Positions 7,538 to 14,870 of a stretch of DNA of 45,807 nucleotides are shown in pieces. Position 1 is the first letter of the stretch. Every line of letters begins with the position of its first letter. The DNA comes from Deltaproteobacteria bacterium (GTDB lineage Bacteria > Desulfobacterota > Syntrophia > Syntrophales > JACQWR01): contig JAPLJV010000065.1 of the NCBI GenBank assembly GCA_026388415.1, positions 1 through 45,807 on the forward strand. Reading direction: 5' to 3'. The notes beneath the pieces were generated by a model. The model was not told the origin of the DNA. It did not search any database and worked only from the letters and a program-made list of their open reading frames with translations. The translations under genes and the position numbers were made by a program.

Positions 7538-8737
7538 ATGCCGATATTTTTATGGTCAGCAACGACCAAAAAGGGTGAGTCCAAAAAAGGGGAAACGGAA
7601 GCCGCCGACGAGGCAGCGGTCAAAGGAATATTGCGCCGTCAGGGGTACAAGGATTTTACGGTAAAGAAAAAACCGAAAGATCTCTTTGAAAACGTCGCTT
7701 TCATGCAGCAGAAGATCACGGAGAAAGATGTGGTGGTCTTTTGCCGGATATTCTCCACGATGATCAGTGCGGGTCTGCCTCTGATTCAGTGTCTCGACCT
7801 CCTTGGCAGGCAGGAGCAGAACAAGACCTTCTCCAAGGTGATCGGGACCATCAAGGCGGATATTGAAGGAGGCTCAACGCTGACCGACGCCCTCAGGAAA
7901 TATCCGGAAATATTTGACGCCCTTTTCGTCAATCTCGTGGCGGCGGGCGAGGTCGGCGGTATTCTGGACGTGGTTCTCGGGCGTCTGTCCGGTTACATGG
8001 AGAAGGCGCTGAAACTGAAAGGCCAGGTCAAGGGGGCAATGTCCTATCCGATCATCGTTCTGGTCATCGCGACCGCTATCGTGGCCGGACTCCTGATTTT
8101 TGTCGTCCCGACTTTCCAGAAAATGTTCGAAGGGATGGGTGGAGCCCTGCCCGGACCGACGCAGTTTCTGGTGGACGTAAGCCAGGCCTGTCAGAAGTAC
8201 TGGTTCCACGCGATCGTCAGTGTGATGGCACTCCGTTATGGATTAAAAAAGTACTATGCGACCGAAAAGGGGACACTTTTCTTCGATGCGCTGATCTTGA
8301 AAGCCCCGATCTTTGGTCCGCTTCTGAAGAAAGTGGCCGTGTCCAGGTTTTCGAGGACCCTTTCCACGATGATGCAAAGCGGTGTCTCGATCCTGGAAGG
8401 GCTCGACATCGTGAGCAGGACTGCGGGAAACAAAATCATCGAGCTCGCCTTGGTCAAAACGAAGCAGAGCATCAGCGAAGGGAGAACGATTGCCGAACCC
8501 CTGGCGGAAACGGACATCTTTCCCGGAATGGTCGTGCAGATGATTGCCGTCGGTGAGGCGACGGGCGCCTTGGACGCCATGTTAGAGAAAATCGCCGATT
8601 TCTACGATGATGAGGTGGATGCGGCGGTTGCAGGGTTGACGGCGATGCTGGAGCCTCTCATGATGATGATTCTGGGGCCCATAGTAGGCTTTATACTCAT
8701 CGCCATGTATCTGCCCATCTTCAAGGCGGCCGGTTAG
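7538..8737 (+). CDS. pilC: Type IV pilus/type II secretion inner-membrane platform protein (PilC/GspF)
   Basis: The 399-residue protein has the twin T2SSF domain layout (about 65-190 and 265-392). Each domain ends in hydrophobic helices (around 165-195, 215-235 and 370-395). The markers SAGLPLIQCLDLL and SGVSILEGLDIV are the paired signature loops, and VAAGEVGG and IAVGEATG the paired helix motifs. It forms the inner-membrane platform that works with assembly and retraction ATPases. No pilB, pilT or pilin gene is nearby: it starts 2 bases after rlmB, so it is an orphan member here. Its base composition matches its neighbours. Confidence 0.9.
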   Translation: MPIFLWSATTKKGESKKGETEAADEAAVKGILRRQGYKDFTVKKKPKDLFENVAFMQQKITEKDVVVFCRIFSTMISAGLPLIQCLDLLGRQEQNKTFSKVIGTIKADIEGGSTLTDALRKYPEIFDALFVNLVAAGEVGGILDVVLGRLSGYMEKALKLKGQVKGAMSYPIIVLVIATAIVAGLLIFVVPTFQKMFEGMGGALPGPTQFLVDVSQACQKYWFHAIVSVMALRYGLKKYYATEKGTLFFDALILKAPIFGPLLKKVAVSRFSRTLSTMMQSGVSILEGLDIVSRTAGNKIIELALVKTKQSISEGRTIAEPLAETDIFPGMVVQMIAVGEATGALDAMLEKIADFYDDEVDAAVAGLTAMLEPLMMMILGPIVGFILIAMYLPIFKAAG

Positions 8738-8821
8738 CCGCGGGGTAGGTTGGGGGCAATTGTCAAGCGGTGCGCAAGGGAAATGCCAGTGTCCGGCAGG
8801 AAAGATCGTGAATGAAAAAAA

Positions 8822-8898
8822 TGGTCGGGATGGCGCGATTTGAACGCGCGACTCCTGCGTCCCGAACGCAGTGCCCTACCAAGCTGGGCCACATCCCG
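8822..8898 (-). tRNA. tRNA-Pro(CGG)
   Basis: On the minus strand the cloverleaf folds from CGGGATG to a matching CATCCCG acceptor. The anticodon stem CTGCG/CGCAG encloses loop TTCGGGA, giving anticodon CGG (reads CCG). The T-loop is TTCAAAT and CCA is encoded. The C1-G72 pair is typical of proline tRNAs. It is the only complete minus-strand gene before position 44743. Confidence 0.95.
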
Positions 8899-8909
8899 AT
8901 ACCCAGCGC

Positions 8910-8938
8910 ACCATATATAATTTGTATTCAATTGTCCA
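8910..8938 (-). promoter_or_regulatory. Candidate promoter of tRNA-Pro
   Basis: On the minus strand, TGGACA (8938-8933, 5/6 to the -35) is followed after 17 bases by TATGGT (8915-8910, 4/6 to the -10). A GC-rich GCGC discriminator follows, as in stable-RNA promoters. It ends about 11 bases before the tRNA. Confidence 0.45.
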
Positions 8939-8987
8939 TTACTTTTTTTATGTCAGAAGTGTAATGATAACGGATAGGTGAGGGTTT

Positions 8988-9401
8988 GTGATTATTTACG
9001 ATCTGAAATGCGAGAACGCCCACAAGTTCGAGGGCTGGTTCCAGAACAGGAAGGCTTTCGAAGAGCAAAAAGGCCAGAAGCTTATCAGTTGCCCCATCTG
9101 CGGTAGTTCTAATGCAGAGATTGCGCCTTCTTCCCTTACTGTTGTGAGCAGGGACAGCGCGGTAGAGAAAACAAAACAAGAGGAAATTTCTCCTCTGCAA
9201 GCTCTGCAGATGTTAAGTGAATTTATTGATAAAAATTTTGAAGATGTCGGCGCGAGCTTTGCCGAAGTTGCTACCCGCATTCACAATGGTGAGGAGACCG
9301 AGCGGAATATTAAAGGTACTACCACGAGAGATGAAGAAGAGGCGCTCCGGGAAGAAGGTATCCATTTTATCAAAATTCCCGCTCCGAAGTTTGACAGTTG
9401 A
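8988..9401 (+). CDS. DUF1178 family protein
   Basis: This 137-residue protein matches DUF1178: it begins MIIYDLKCENAHKFEGWF and has a CPICG knuckle that, with Cys8, may bind a metal, then a Glu-rich helical part and a C-terminal IHFIKIPAP. Function is unknown. The GTG start at 8988 has AGGTGAGGG immediately upstream and reproduces the family N-terminus. It is divergent from tRNA-Pro and starts the run leading to the AmrB/AmrA genes. Confidence 0.87.
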   Translation: MIIYDLKCENAHKFEGWFQNRKAFEEQKGQKLISCPICGSSNAEIAPSSLTVVSRDSAVEKTKQEEISPLQALQMLSEFIDKNFEDVGASFAEVATRIHNGEETERNIKGTTTRDEEEALREEGIHFIKIPAPKFDS

Positions 9402-9437
9402 TCATGAATGGTTGCCGGTCAAAAAAATGGGGTAATT

Positions 9438-10268
9438 GTGACGTCCGATAAGATTAGAAAATCATCCCTTGCCGGTTCCTGGTATCCAGGTAATCCCAGG
9501 ATCTTGCGGACAAGCATAGACGACTTTTTCCAGCGAGTCCCTGAAGAGTCAATTCAGGGCAAAATTGTTGGTCTGGTGGCGCCGCATGCCGGCTACATTT
9601 ATTCTGGCCAGGTGGCCGCTTATGCTTATAAAATGCTGCAAGGGCATGTTTTTGATGCGGTTATTGTAATCGGTCCGAGCCACCGCCTCTCCTTCCGGGG
9701 GATTTCCATTTATGACCAAGGCGGGTATGAAACGCCGCTGGGTACAGTTCTTGTGGACAGCTCACTTGCCGACCGGATCAAATCGGAAAGTCGTTTGGTG
9801 GCGGCGAATCCTTCTGCCCACCTGCTGGAGCATTCGATCGAAATTCAACTTCCCTTTCTGCAGTATGTGCTGGGTGAATTTTCCTTTGTTCCCCTGCTGA
9901 TGGGAGACCAGGACCGCAAGACCTGTGAGGATTTGGCAGCGGCCATTGTCAAGGCAGTGGGCCAGAAAAAGATTTTAGTTGTAGGTAGTTCCGATCTTTC
10001 CCACTTCCACAGTTATGACCAGGCGCTGAAGTTGGATGCGCTGGCGCTGGGCTATTTAGAGAAAATGGATGCCGAAGGTTTTTTAAAGGGCCTGGAGGAG
10101 CGGCAATTTGAGGCTTGCGGGGGAGGACCGGCCGCCGTGACGATGATGGCGGCAACAAGGATGGGGGCTTCCAGCGCCAAGCTTTTGCGGTATGCCAATT
10201 CGGGAGACGTTACAGGCGATAAGCAAAGTGTCGTGGGCTATGGGGCCGCTATGTTCTGTACCGATTAG
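9438..10268 (+). CDS. amrB: AmmeMemoRadiSam system protein B (MEMO1 family)
   Basis: The protein belongs to the MEMO1 family, a fold related to class III extradiol dioxygenases. Markers are SSLAGSWYPG, LVAPHAGYIYSGQVAAYAY, VIGPSHR, ETPLGTV, EHSIEIQLPFLQ, SSDLSHFHSY and CGGGPAAV; the conserved His residues would line the metal site. Bacterial members co-occur with an AMMECR1 protein and a radical SAM enzyme; the reaction is not established. The GTG at 9438 with GGGG upstream is preferred to the ATG at 9408, which lacks a Shine-Dalgarno. The AMMECR1 gene follows 18 bases later. Confidence 0.9.
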   Translation: MTSDKIRKSSLAGSWYPGNPRILRTSIDDFFQRVPEESIQGKIVGLVAPHAGYIYSGQVAAYAYKMLQGHVFDAVIVIGPSHRLSFRGISIYDQGGYETPLGTVLVDSSLADRIKSESRLVAANPSAHLLEHSIEIQLPFLQYVLGEFSFVPLLMGDQDRKTCEDLAAAIVKAVGQKKILVVGSSDLSHFHSYDQALKLDALALGYLEKMDAEGFLKGLEERQFEACGGGPAAVTMMAATRMGASSAKLLRYANSGDVTGDKQSVVGYGAAMFCTD

Positions 10269-10286
10269 CAATCCGGAGGGACGAAG

Positions 10287-10883
10287 ATGATAGGGAAGTG
10301 TGACGGTGCCGGTGTTGGGTTAACCGCTGCGGATAAAAAATTGCTGCTAAAAATAGTCCGGACCAGAATTGAGGCGGCGCTGGCGGGAAAAGTTGTTTCG
10401 GAACTACCTGAGTTACCGGAAATATTCCAGCAAGAGAGAGGCGCTTTTGTGACTCTCGAAAAACATGGTCAGTTGCGGGGCTGCATTGGTTATATAGAGG
10501 CCAGAAAACCCCTGTATGTTACCGTTGCAGAAATGGCGGTCGCGGCAGCTTTTCACGATCCGAGATTTTCGCCTTTGCAGCAGGAAGAGTGGCCCGATAT
10601 TACAGTGGAAATATCAATTCTTTCGCCTTTGCTGGAAATTAAAGATATTTCCGAAATTGAAGTCGGCCGTCACGGTCTTTACATCGTTCAGGGGGGGCAC
10701 AGTGGCCTGTTGCTGCCGCAGGTGGCAACGGACTATAAATGGGATCGGCTGACCTTTCTCCAGCAAACTTGTCATAAAGCGAGGCTGCCGTCTGATGCCT
10801 GGCAGGATAAGCAGACCAGGATTTTTATATTTTCAGCAGATATTGTCGGTGCTGATGAAGAACAGATTCGCGAAAATACTTAG
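10287..10883 (+). CDS. amrA: AmmeMemoRadiSam system protein A (AMMECR1 domain)
   Basis: The 198-residue protein is an AMMECR1-domain protein, marked by GAFVTLEKHGQLRGCIGYIE, FHDPRFSPL, ISILSPL and GLLLPQVA. It includes the family's LRGCIG hexapeptide with its conserved Cys. CGGAGGGACG precedes the ATG. It pairs with the MEMO-like gene just upstream. The third partner, the radical SAM protein AmrS, is not in this window, so it must be elsewhere or absent. Confidence 0.92.
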   Translation: MIGKCDGAGVGLTAADKKLLLKIVRTRIEAALAGKVVSELPELPEIFQQERGAFVTLEKHGQLRGCIGYIEARKPLYVTVAEMAVAAAFHDPRFSPLQQEEWPDITVEISILSPLLEIKDISEIEVGRHGLYIVQGGHSGLLLPQVATDYKWDRLTFLQQTCHKARLPSDAWQDKQTRIFIFSADIVGADEEQIRENT

Positions 10884-10911
10884 GCTTCAATTAAATAATG
10901 TAAAAATTTGC

Positions 10912-10940
10912 TTGACAAACGGACGCATTCAAACTAAGTT
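10912..10940 (+). promoter_or_regulatory. Candidate promoter of the tRNA-rpmG-secE operon
   Basis: TTGACA at 10912-10917 (perfect -35), a 17-base spacer and TAAGTT at 10935-10940 (4/6 to the -10) lie about 80 bases before the first tRNA. This is the only good sigma-70 match between amrA and the tRNA cluster. Confidence 0.55.
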
Positions 10941-11019
10941 CCGCGATTCGCGGTTTGAGCGGCATTTGTTGTTGCTTGCCGATGACAGAGGGTCAGGAAA
11001 GAGAGCGGTGGTGGATTCG

Positions 11020-11092
11020 GCTGGCGTAGCTCAATCGGTAGAGCAGCTGATTTGTAATCAGCAGGTTGCGGGTTCGAGTCCCATCGCCAGCT
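11020..11092 (+). tRNA. tRNA-Thr(TGT)
   Basis: The acceptor GCTGGCG pairs with CGCCAGC. The anticodon stem CTGAT/ATCAG holds anticodon TGT (reads ACA), and the T-loop is TTCGAGT. CCA is not encoded (the sequence continues TCCGG), unlike the other four tRNAs of the cluster. First gene of the cluster. Confidence 0.95.
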
Positions 11093-11117
11093 CCGGTTAT
11101 TAGTGTATTACTGCGAC

Positions 11118-11202
11118 GGAGGGGTTCCCGAGTGGTTAAAGGGAGCAGACTGTAAATCTGCCGGCGGAGCCTACGGAGGTTCGAACCCTCCCCCCTCCAC
11201 CA
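11118..11202 (+). tRNA. tRNA-Tyr(GTA)
   Basis: This is a class II tRNA with a long variable arm. Acceptor GGAGGGG pairs with CCCCTCC, anticodon GTA lies in loop CTGTAAA, the T-loop is TTCGAAC and CCA is encoded. Confidence 0.96.
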
Positions 11203-11210
11203 GTTTTTTA

Positions 11211-11286
11211 GCGGGAGTAGCTCAGGGGCTAGAGCGTCAGCCTTCCAAGCTGAGGGTCGCGGGTTCGAATCCCGTTTCCCGCTCCA
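11211..11286 (+). tRNA. tRNA-Gly(TCC)
   Basis: Acceptor GCGGGAG pairs with TTCCCGC, including one G-T pair. Anticodon TCC (reads GGA) lies in loop CTTCCAA, the T-loop is TTCGAAT and CCA is encoded. Confidence 0.95.
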
Positions 11287-11302
11287 TAATTGATGGTGAT
11301 TT

Positions 11303-11378
11303 GCCCACGTAGCTCAGTCGGTAGAGCACATCCTTGGTAAGGATGAGGTCACCAGTTCAATCCTGGTCGTGGGCTCCA
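11303..11378 (+). tRNA. tRNA-Thr(GGT)
   Basis: Acceptor GCCCACG pairs with CGTGGGC. Stem CATCC/GGATG holds anticodon GGT (reads ACC and ACT), the T-loop is TTCAATC and CCA is encoded. In many proteobacteria the next gene would be tuf; here it is rpmG. Confidence 0.95.
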
Positions 11379-11409
11379 TTACAGAGAATTGGGAGTGAAT
11401 GGGTTAATT

Positions 11410-11559
11410 ATGAGAAACATCATTACCTTGGCTTGCACGGAGTGTCGGCAACGGAATTACACAACGACTAAAAATAAAAGGACCATGCAGAACCGTTTGG
11501 AATTAAAGAAATATTGTCGGTTCTGCCGGTCCCATAAAGTGCATCGGGAAACAAAATAG
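11410..11559 (+). CDS. rpmG: 50S ribosomal protein L33 (bL33)
   Basis: The 49-residue protein begins [17 protein letters not shown] and has two Cys pairs, CTEC and CRFC, so it is the zinc-binding form. It sits between tRNA-Thr and tRNA-Trp, the usual deltaproteobacterial place just before secE. The Shine-Dalgarno is weak (GGGAGTG about 15 bases upstream), and transcription is presumably with the tRNAs, so RNA processing would free this mRNA. Confidence 0.96.
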   Translation: MRNIITLACTECRQRNYTTTKNKRTMQNRLELKKYCRFCRSHKVHRETK

Positions 11560-11580
11560 CTGGTGTTTTGGCGTGAAAAC

Positions 11581-11657
11581 AGGCCAGTAGCTCTAATGGC
11601 TAGAGCGCCGGACTCCAAATCCGGATGTTGGGGGTTCAAGTCCCTCCTGGCCTGCCA
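11581..11657 (+). tRNA. tRNA-Trp(CCA)
   Basis: Acceptor AGGCCAG pairs with CTGGCCT. Stem CCGGA/TCCGG holds anticodon CCA in loop CTCCAAA, the T-loop is TTCAAGT and CCA is encoded. It lies between rpmG and secE. Confidence 0.96.
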
Positions 11658-11683
11658 TTTATTGTTTTGTAAGAAGGTGAGGG

Positions 11684-11887
11684 ATGGTAAAGCTAAGCGA
11701 AATTTTGGCCCGTGTGAAGCGCTTTTTGAGCGAAGCCAGGGCGGAACTGAAAAAGGTGACGTGGCCTACCCGCAAGCAGGCCTTGGCCTCAACGGCAGTG
11801 GTAATCGTGGTCGTGATTATTGTGTCGGTATTTCTGAGTTTGGTGGATTTAGGGTTGACGAAAATAATAAAATTAATACTGGGTTAA
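11684..11887 (+). CDS. secE: Preprotein translocase subunit SecE
   Basis: The 67-residue protein has the single-helix short SecE form. An amphipathic cytoplasmic helix carries ELKKVTWPTRK, the conserved hinge motif, followed by one membrane span (about residues 36-58). It clamps SecY in the inner membrane. AAGGTGAGGG precedes the ATG. nusG follows 4 bases later, the near-universal secE-nusG pair. Confidence 0.96.
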   Translation: MVKLSEILARVKRFLSEARAELKKVTWPTRKQALASTAVVIVVVIIVSVFLSLVDLGLTKIIKLILG

Positions 11888-11891
11888 GTAA

Positions 11892-12422
11892 ATGGCCTTC
11901 AGGTGGTATGTCGTTCATACGTATTCCGGTTTTGAAAATCGGGTCAAGGTTTCCTTGCAGGAAAGGGTTGCCTCTGCGGGCATGGAGGAATTTTTCCCCG
12001 ATATTCTTATCCCGGAAGAAGACGTTGTGGAATTGGTATCAGGAGAAAAAAAGACTTCCAAAAGGAAGTTTTTCCCGGGCTATATACTGGTCAGAATGGA
12101 GTTGAACGACGAAACCTGGCATGTGGTGAAGGACACCCCAAAGGTGACCGGCTTCATCGGCAGCAAGGATAAACCATTTCCCATCTCGGACAAGGATGTG
12201 GATCTGCTGCGTACGAGGATTGATGAGGGGACATTGAAGCCCAAGCCCAAATTCAAATTTGAAGTGGGTGATCATGTGAAAATCATTGACGGCCCCTTCA
12301 CGAACTTTGACGGTGTCATTGATGAGGTGAAGGCAGAGAAGGGCAAGTTGCGCGTTATTGTAAGCATTTTTGGCAGGCAAACGCCGGTGGAATTGGATTT
12401 TATTCAGGTTACTCAAGTGTGA
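11892..12422 (+). CDS. nusG: Transcription termination/antitermination protein NusG
   Basis: The 176-residue protein has the NGN domain ([16 protein letters not shown] near the start; FPGYILVRM) and a C-terminal KOW domain ([19 protein letters not shown]). It binds the beta' clamp helices of RNA polymerase to suppress pausing and links to Rho or S10 through KOW. It lies directly between secE and the L11 operon. Confidence 0.97.
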   Translation: MAFRWYVVHTYSGFENRVKVSLQERVASAGMEEFFPDILIPEEDVVELVSGEKKTSKRKFFPGYILVRMELNDETWHVVKDTPKVTGFIGSKDKPFPISDKDVDLLRTRIDEGTLKPKPKFKFEVGDHVKIIDGPFTNFDGVIDEVKAEKGKLRVIVSIFGRQTPVELDFIQVTQV

Positions 12423-12462
12423 GTGGCAGGCGTTACTATTTACTACGGATAGGGTGATCAGC

Positions 12463-12888
12463 ATGGCAAAGAAGATTATAGCGAATATTAAACTCCAGCT
12501 CAAGGCAGGCAAAGCGACGCCATCTCCTCCCGTCGGGCCGGCTTTAGGGCAGCACGGGGTAAACATTATGGAATTCTGCAAGGCGTACAACGCCATGACG
12601 CAGAATCAGGAAGGAACGGTAATCCCCGTCGTTATAACTGTCTATGCCGATCGGTCGTTTACCTTTATAACCAAGACTCCGCCGGCCTCCGTCCTGCTGA
12701 AACAGGCTGCCAAGATAGCCAAGGGGGCCGGCAATCCGAAAAAAGAAAAAGTAGCTCTGTTAACGGGAAGTCAGATCAGGGAGATTGCCGAATTGAAATA
12801 CAATGATCTGAATGCCATTGATATGGCTGGCGCCATCAGGATTGTTGAAGGTACGGCGCGGTCTATGGGGATTGAAATCGCCGGATAA
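12463..12888 (+). CDS. rplK: 50S ribosomal protein L11 (uL11)
   Basis: The 141-residue protein starts [13 protein letters not shown] and contains the proline-rich [11 protein letters not shown] of the N-terminal domain, where thiostrepton acts, and the C-terminal rRNA-binding domain. It is part of the GTPase-associated centre and needed for RelA response. The ATG at 12463 follows AGGGTGA and gives exactly the family length; the frame open from 12370 overlaps nusG and is not used. Confidence 0.97.
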   Translation: MAKKIIANIKLQLKAGKATPSPPVGPALGQHGVNIMEFCKAYNAMTQNQEGTVIPVVITVYADRSFTFITKTPPASVLLKQAAKIAKGAGNPKKEKVALLTGSQIREIAELKYNDLNAIDMAGAIRIVEGTARSMGIEIAG

Positions 12889-12920
12889 TGGATAAATGAA
12901 ATTGATGTCGAGGTTTTATC

Positions 12921-13616
12921 ATGTCTAAAGGAAAAGGTTTTTTAGAAGCAAAGAGCAAGGTGGAGGCGGGGAAAAGGTACAGCCTTCAGGAGAGCGTGGC
13001 CCTCGTGGTTGGAGCGGCCCGGGTGAAATTCGATGAAACAGTGGATGCGGCCATCCGTCTGGGAGTGAACCCGGCGCATGCCGACCAGATGGTCAGAGGA
13101 AGCGTGGTTTTACCCAACGGGTTGGGCAAGACGGTCCGAGTGCTGGCTTTTGCCAAGGGTGAAAAGGAAAAGGAGGCTCTGGATGCCGGTGCGGACTATG
13201 TCGGCGCTGACGATATCATCGAGAAAATAAAATCAGGATGGCTGGAGTTTGACCGCGTGGTCGCCACTCCCGATATGATGGGAAGTGTCGGCAAACTGGG
13301 TAAGATATTGGGCCCTCGGGGTCTGATGCCCAATCCCAAGGTAGGTACGGTTACCTTTGACGTGGCAACCGCCGTCAGAGAGCTGAAAGCAGGTAAGGTG
13401 GAATTTCGTGTAGAAAAGGCGGGGATTGTGCACAGCCCCGTAGGCAAGGTTTCCTTTGGGGCGGATAAGTTGCGGGAAAATGTCCTGGCCCTCCTCGATG
13501 CTGTCATCAAGCTGAAGCCGTCTTCCAGCAAGGGCACCTATGTTCGGGGCATATCGCTGTCCAGTACGATGGGGCCTGGGGTAAAGGTTGACCCCTTAGA
13601 TGTGAGAAGTGTTTAA
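12921..13616 (+). CDS. rplA: 50S ribosomal protein L1 (uL1)
   Basis: The 231-residue protein matches full-length L1, with the conserved [15 protein letters not shown] segment and a C-terminal [11 protein letters not shown]. It forms the mobile L1 stalk near the E site and is classically the translational repressor of its own rplK-rplA mRNA. GAGG lies 8 bases before the ATG. It is followed by the long untranslated leader of rplJ. Confidence 0.97.
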   Translation: MSKGKGFLEAKSKVEAGKRYSLQESVALVVGAARVKFDETVDAAIRLGVNPAHADQMVRGSVVLPNGLGKTVRVLAFAKGEKEKEALDAGADYVGADDIIEKIKSGWLEFDRVVATPDMMGSVGKLGKILGPRGLMPNPKVGTVTFDVATAVRELKAGKVEFRVEKAGIVHSPVGKVSFGADKLRENVLALLDAVIKLKPSSSKGTYVRGISLSSTMGPGVKVDPLDVRSV

Positions 13617-13629
13617 TAGTTTTACTTAA

Positions 13630-13740
13630 GTCTGAGACAGCAGGTACAGGAGTTTAAACGGTATAAGGCCTGCCGAGACCCGTCATGCTTGATTGTGAGG
13701 TCAAAACGTCATCATCGTTTCTGTCTTTCACAATGCGGTG
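13630..13740 (+). ncRNA. Ribosomal protein L10 leader (autoregulatory mRNA structure)
   Basis: The 236-base gap between rplA and rplJ holds structured RNA. GCAGG (13640-13644) pairs with CCTGC (13669-13673), flanked by GAGAC-type purine elements on both sides (13634-13638 and 13675-13679), the layout of the bacterial L10 leader. A second compound hairpin follows: ATTGTGA (13692-13698) with TCACAAT (13728-13734), enclosing AAACG/CGTTT. In E. coli the L10-(L12)4 complex binds such a leader and represses rplJL translation; the same is inferred here. Exact borders are uncertain. Confidence 0.6.
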
Positions 13741-13852
13741 CCCGTGCGGTGCTTGATTAATTCCTGTATGTTGTCCTGTTCTCTGATGTTAGATTATTTG
13801 CTGATCGTGGTTTTGGAAATCAAGACATAACGGTAGGAAGGAGGCGGAAAGA

Positions 13853-14377
13853 TTGGATCGGAGGACGAAGGAGCTGGTTGCTGCTGAGCTTCATGAAAAA
13901 TTGAAGGAGTCGAAAATGGCAATTTTTGCCAATTTCAGCGGCTTGAGCGTGCGAAAGATGACGGAGCTGAGGAATGCCCTGCGTAAATCAGATGCGGAAC
14001 TAAAGGTGGTCAAGAATACACTCTTGAGGATCGCATCCCAGGAAACACCCTATGGGACGATGCAAGAGCATTTTAAAGGTCCCCTGGCTGTAACCTTGAA
14101 TCATGGGGATGTTGTTCAGTCAACGAAGGTCTTGGTGGAGTTTGCCAAGAAAAACGCTGAAATCGAGATTAAGGGAGGCATGCTGGATGGCAAGTTTCTG
14201 ACCAGGGAACAATTGGGTCAGTTGGCCGAGTTGCCGAGCCGGGAAGTCCTGCTGGGTAAACTGCTCTCTATCTTTGTTGCCGTTCAGACGTCGCTTGTCA
14301 ATGTGCTCAGTGCAGTGCCAAGAGGTTTTGTTCAGGTGCTCGATGCTTATCGAGTTAAAAAAGAACCGGAAAACTAA
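13853..14377 (+). CDS. rplJ: 50S ribosomal protein L10 (uL10)
   Basis: The 174-residue protein has the L10 rRNA-binding domain (MAIFANFSGLSVRKMTELR, LKVVKNTLLRIA) and a C-terminal helix that holds L7/L12 dimers of the stalk. A TTG start at 13853 is read because GGAAGGAGGCGG lies just before it and the protein matches the family N-terminus. It should be regulated through the leader upstream. Confidence 0.96.
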   Translation: MDRRTKELVAAELHEKLKESKMAIFANFSGLSVRKMTELRNALRKSDAELKVVKNTLLRIASQETPYGTMQEHFKGPLAVTLNHGDVVQSTKVLVEFAKKNAEIEIKGGMLDGKFLTREQLGQLAELPSREVLLGKLLSIFVAVQTSLVNVLSAVPRGFVQVLDAYRVKKEPEN

Positions 14378-14401
14378 AACATATAGGAAGGAATTAGTGT
14401 C

Positions 14402-14782
14402 ATGAGTGAGATTACAAAAGACGATGTGGTAAAATTTATTGAGGGTATGACGGTCCTGGAACTTTCTCAACTGGTGAAGGAATTGGAGGCACGGTTTGGC
14501 GTTAGCGCTGCCGCTCCCGTGGCGATGGCGGCCGCCGGCGGTGGAGAACAGGCCGCGCCGGCCGAGGAGAAAACTGAATTTGATGCCGTTTTAACTGGTT
14601 TTGGTGAGCAGAAGATACAGGTTATTAAAGTTGTCCGCGCCATCACCGGTTTGGGTCTCAAGGAAGCCAAGGATTTGGTAGAAGGGGCGCCCAAGGCAAT
14701 CAAGGAAGCAGTTTCCAAGGATGAAGCCGCCGATATTAAAAAGAAAATTGAAGAAGTTGGCGGTACCGTCGAAGTAAAGTAG
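14402..14782 (+). CDS. rplL: 50S ribosomal protein L7/L12 (bL12)
   Basis: The 126-residue acidic stalk protein has a helical N-terminal dimerisation domain, an Ala/Gly/Glu-rich hinge (about residues 36-56), and the C-terminal factor-binding domain with [20 protein letters not shown]. It recruits EF-Tu and EF-G. AGGAAGG is upstream. An 88-base gap with an inverted repeat separates it from rpoB. Confidence 0.97.
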   Translation: MSEITKDDVVKFIEGMTVLELSQLVKELEARFGVSAAAPVAMAAAGGGEQAAPAEEKTEFDAVLTGFGEQKIQVIKVVRAITGLGLKEAKDLVEGAPKAIKEAVSKDEAADIKKKIEEVGGTVEVK

Positions 14783-14784
14783 GC

Positions 14785-14839
14785 ATTGGTCAATAGTTGA
14801 TGGCACAAGGTTGTGTTTGCGGGTAGACCAGTGACCAAT
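14785..14839 (+). repeat. Inverted repeat in the rplL-rpoB spacer
   Basis: ATTGGTCA at 14785-14792 is the exact reverse complement of TGACCAAT at 14832-14839. Together they could close a 39-base loop just before rpoB. In E. coli the same spacer holds an attenuator and an RNase III site that set the ratio of stalk protein to polymerase. A similar role is only inferred; there is no U-tract. Confidence 0.4.
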
Positions 14840-14870
14840 CGGCAATGGCAGCAGTGGCAATAAGGATACT

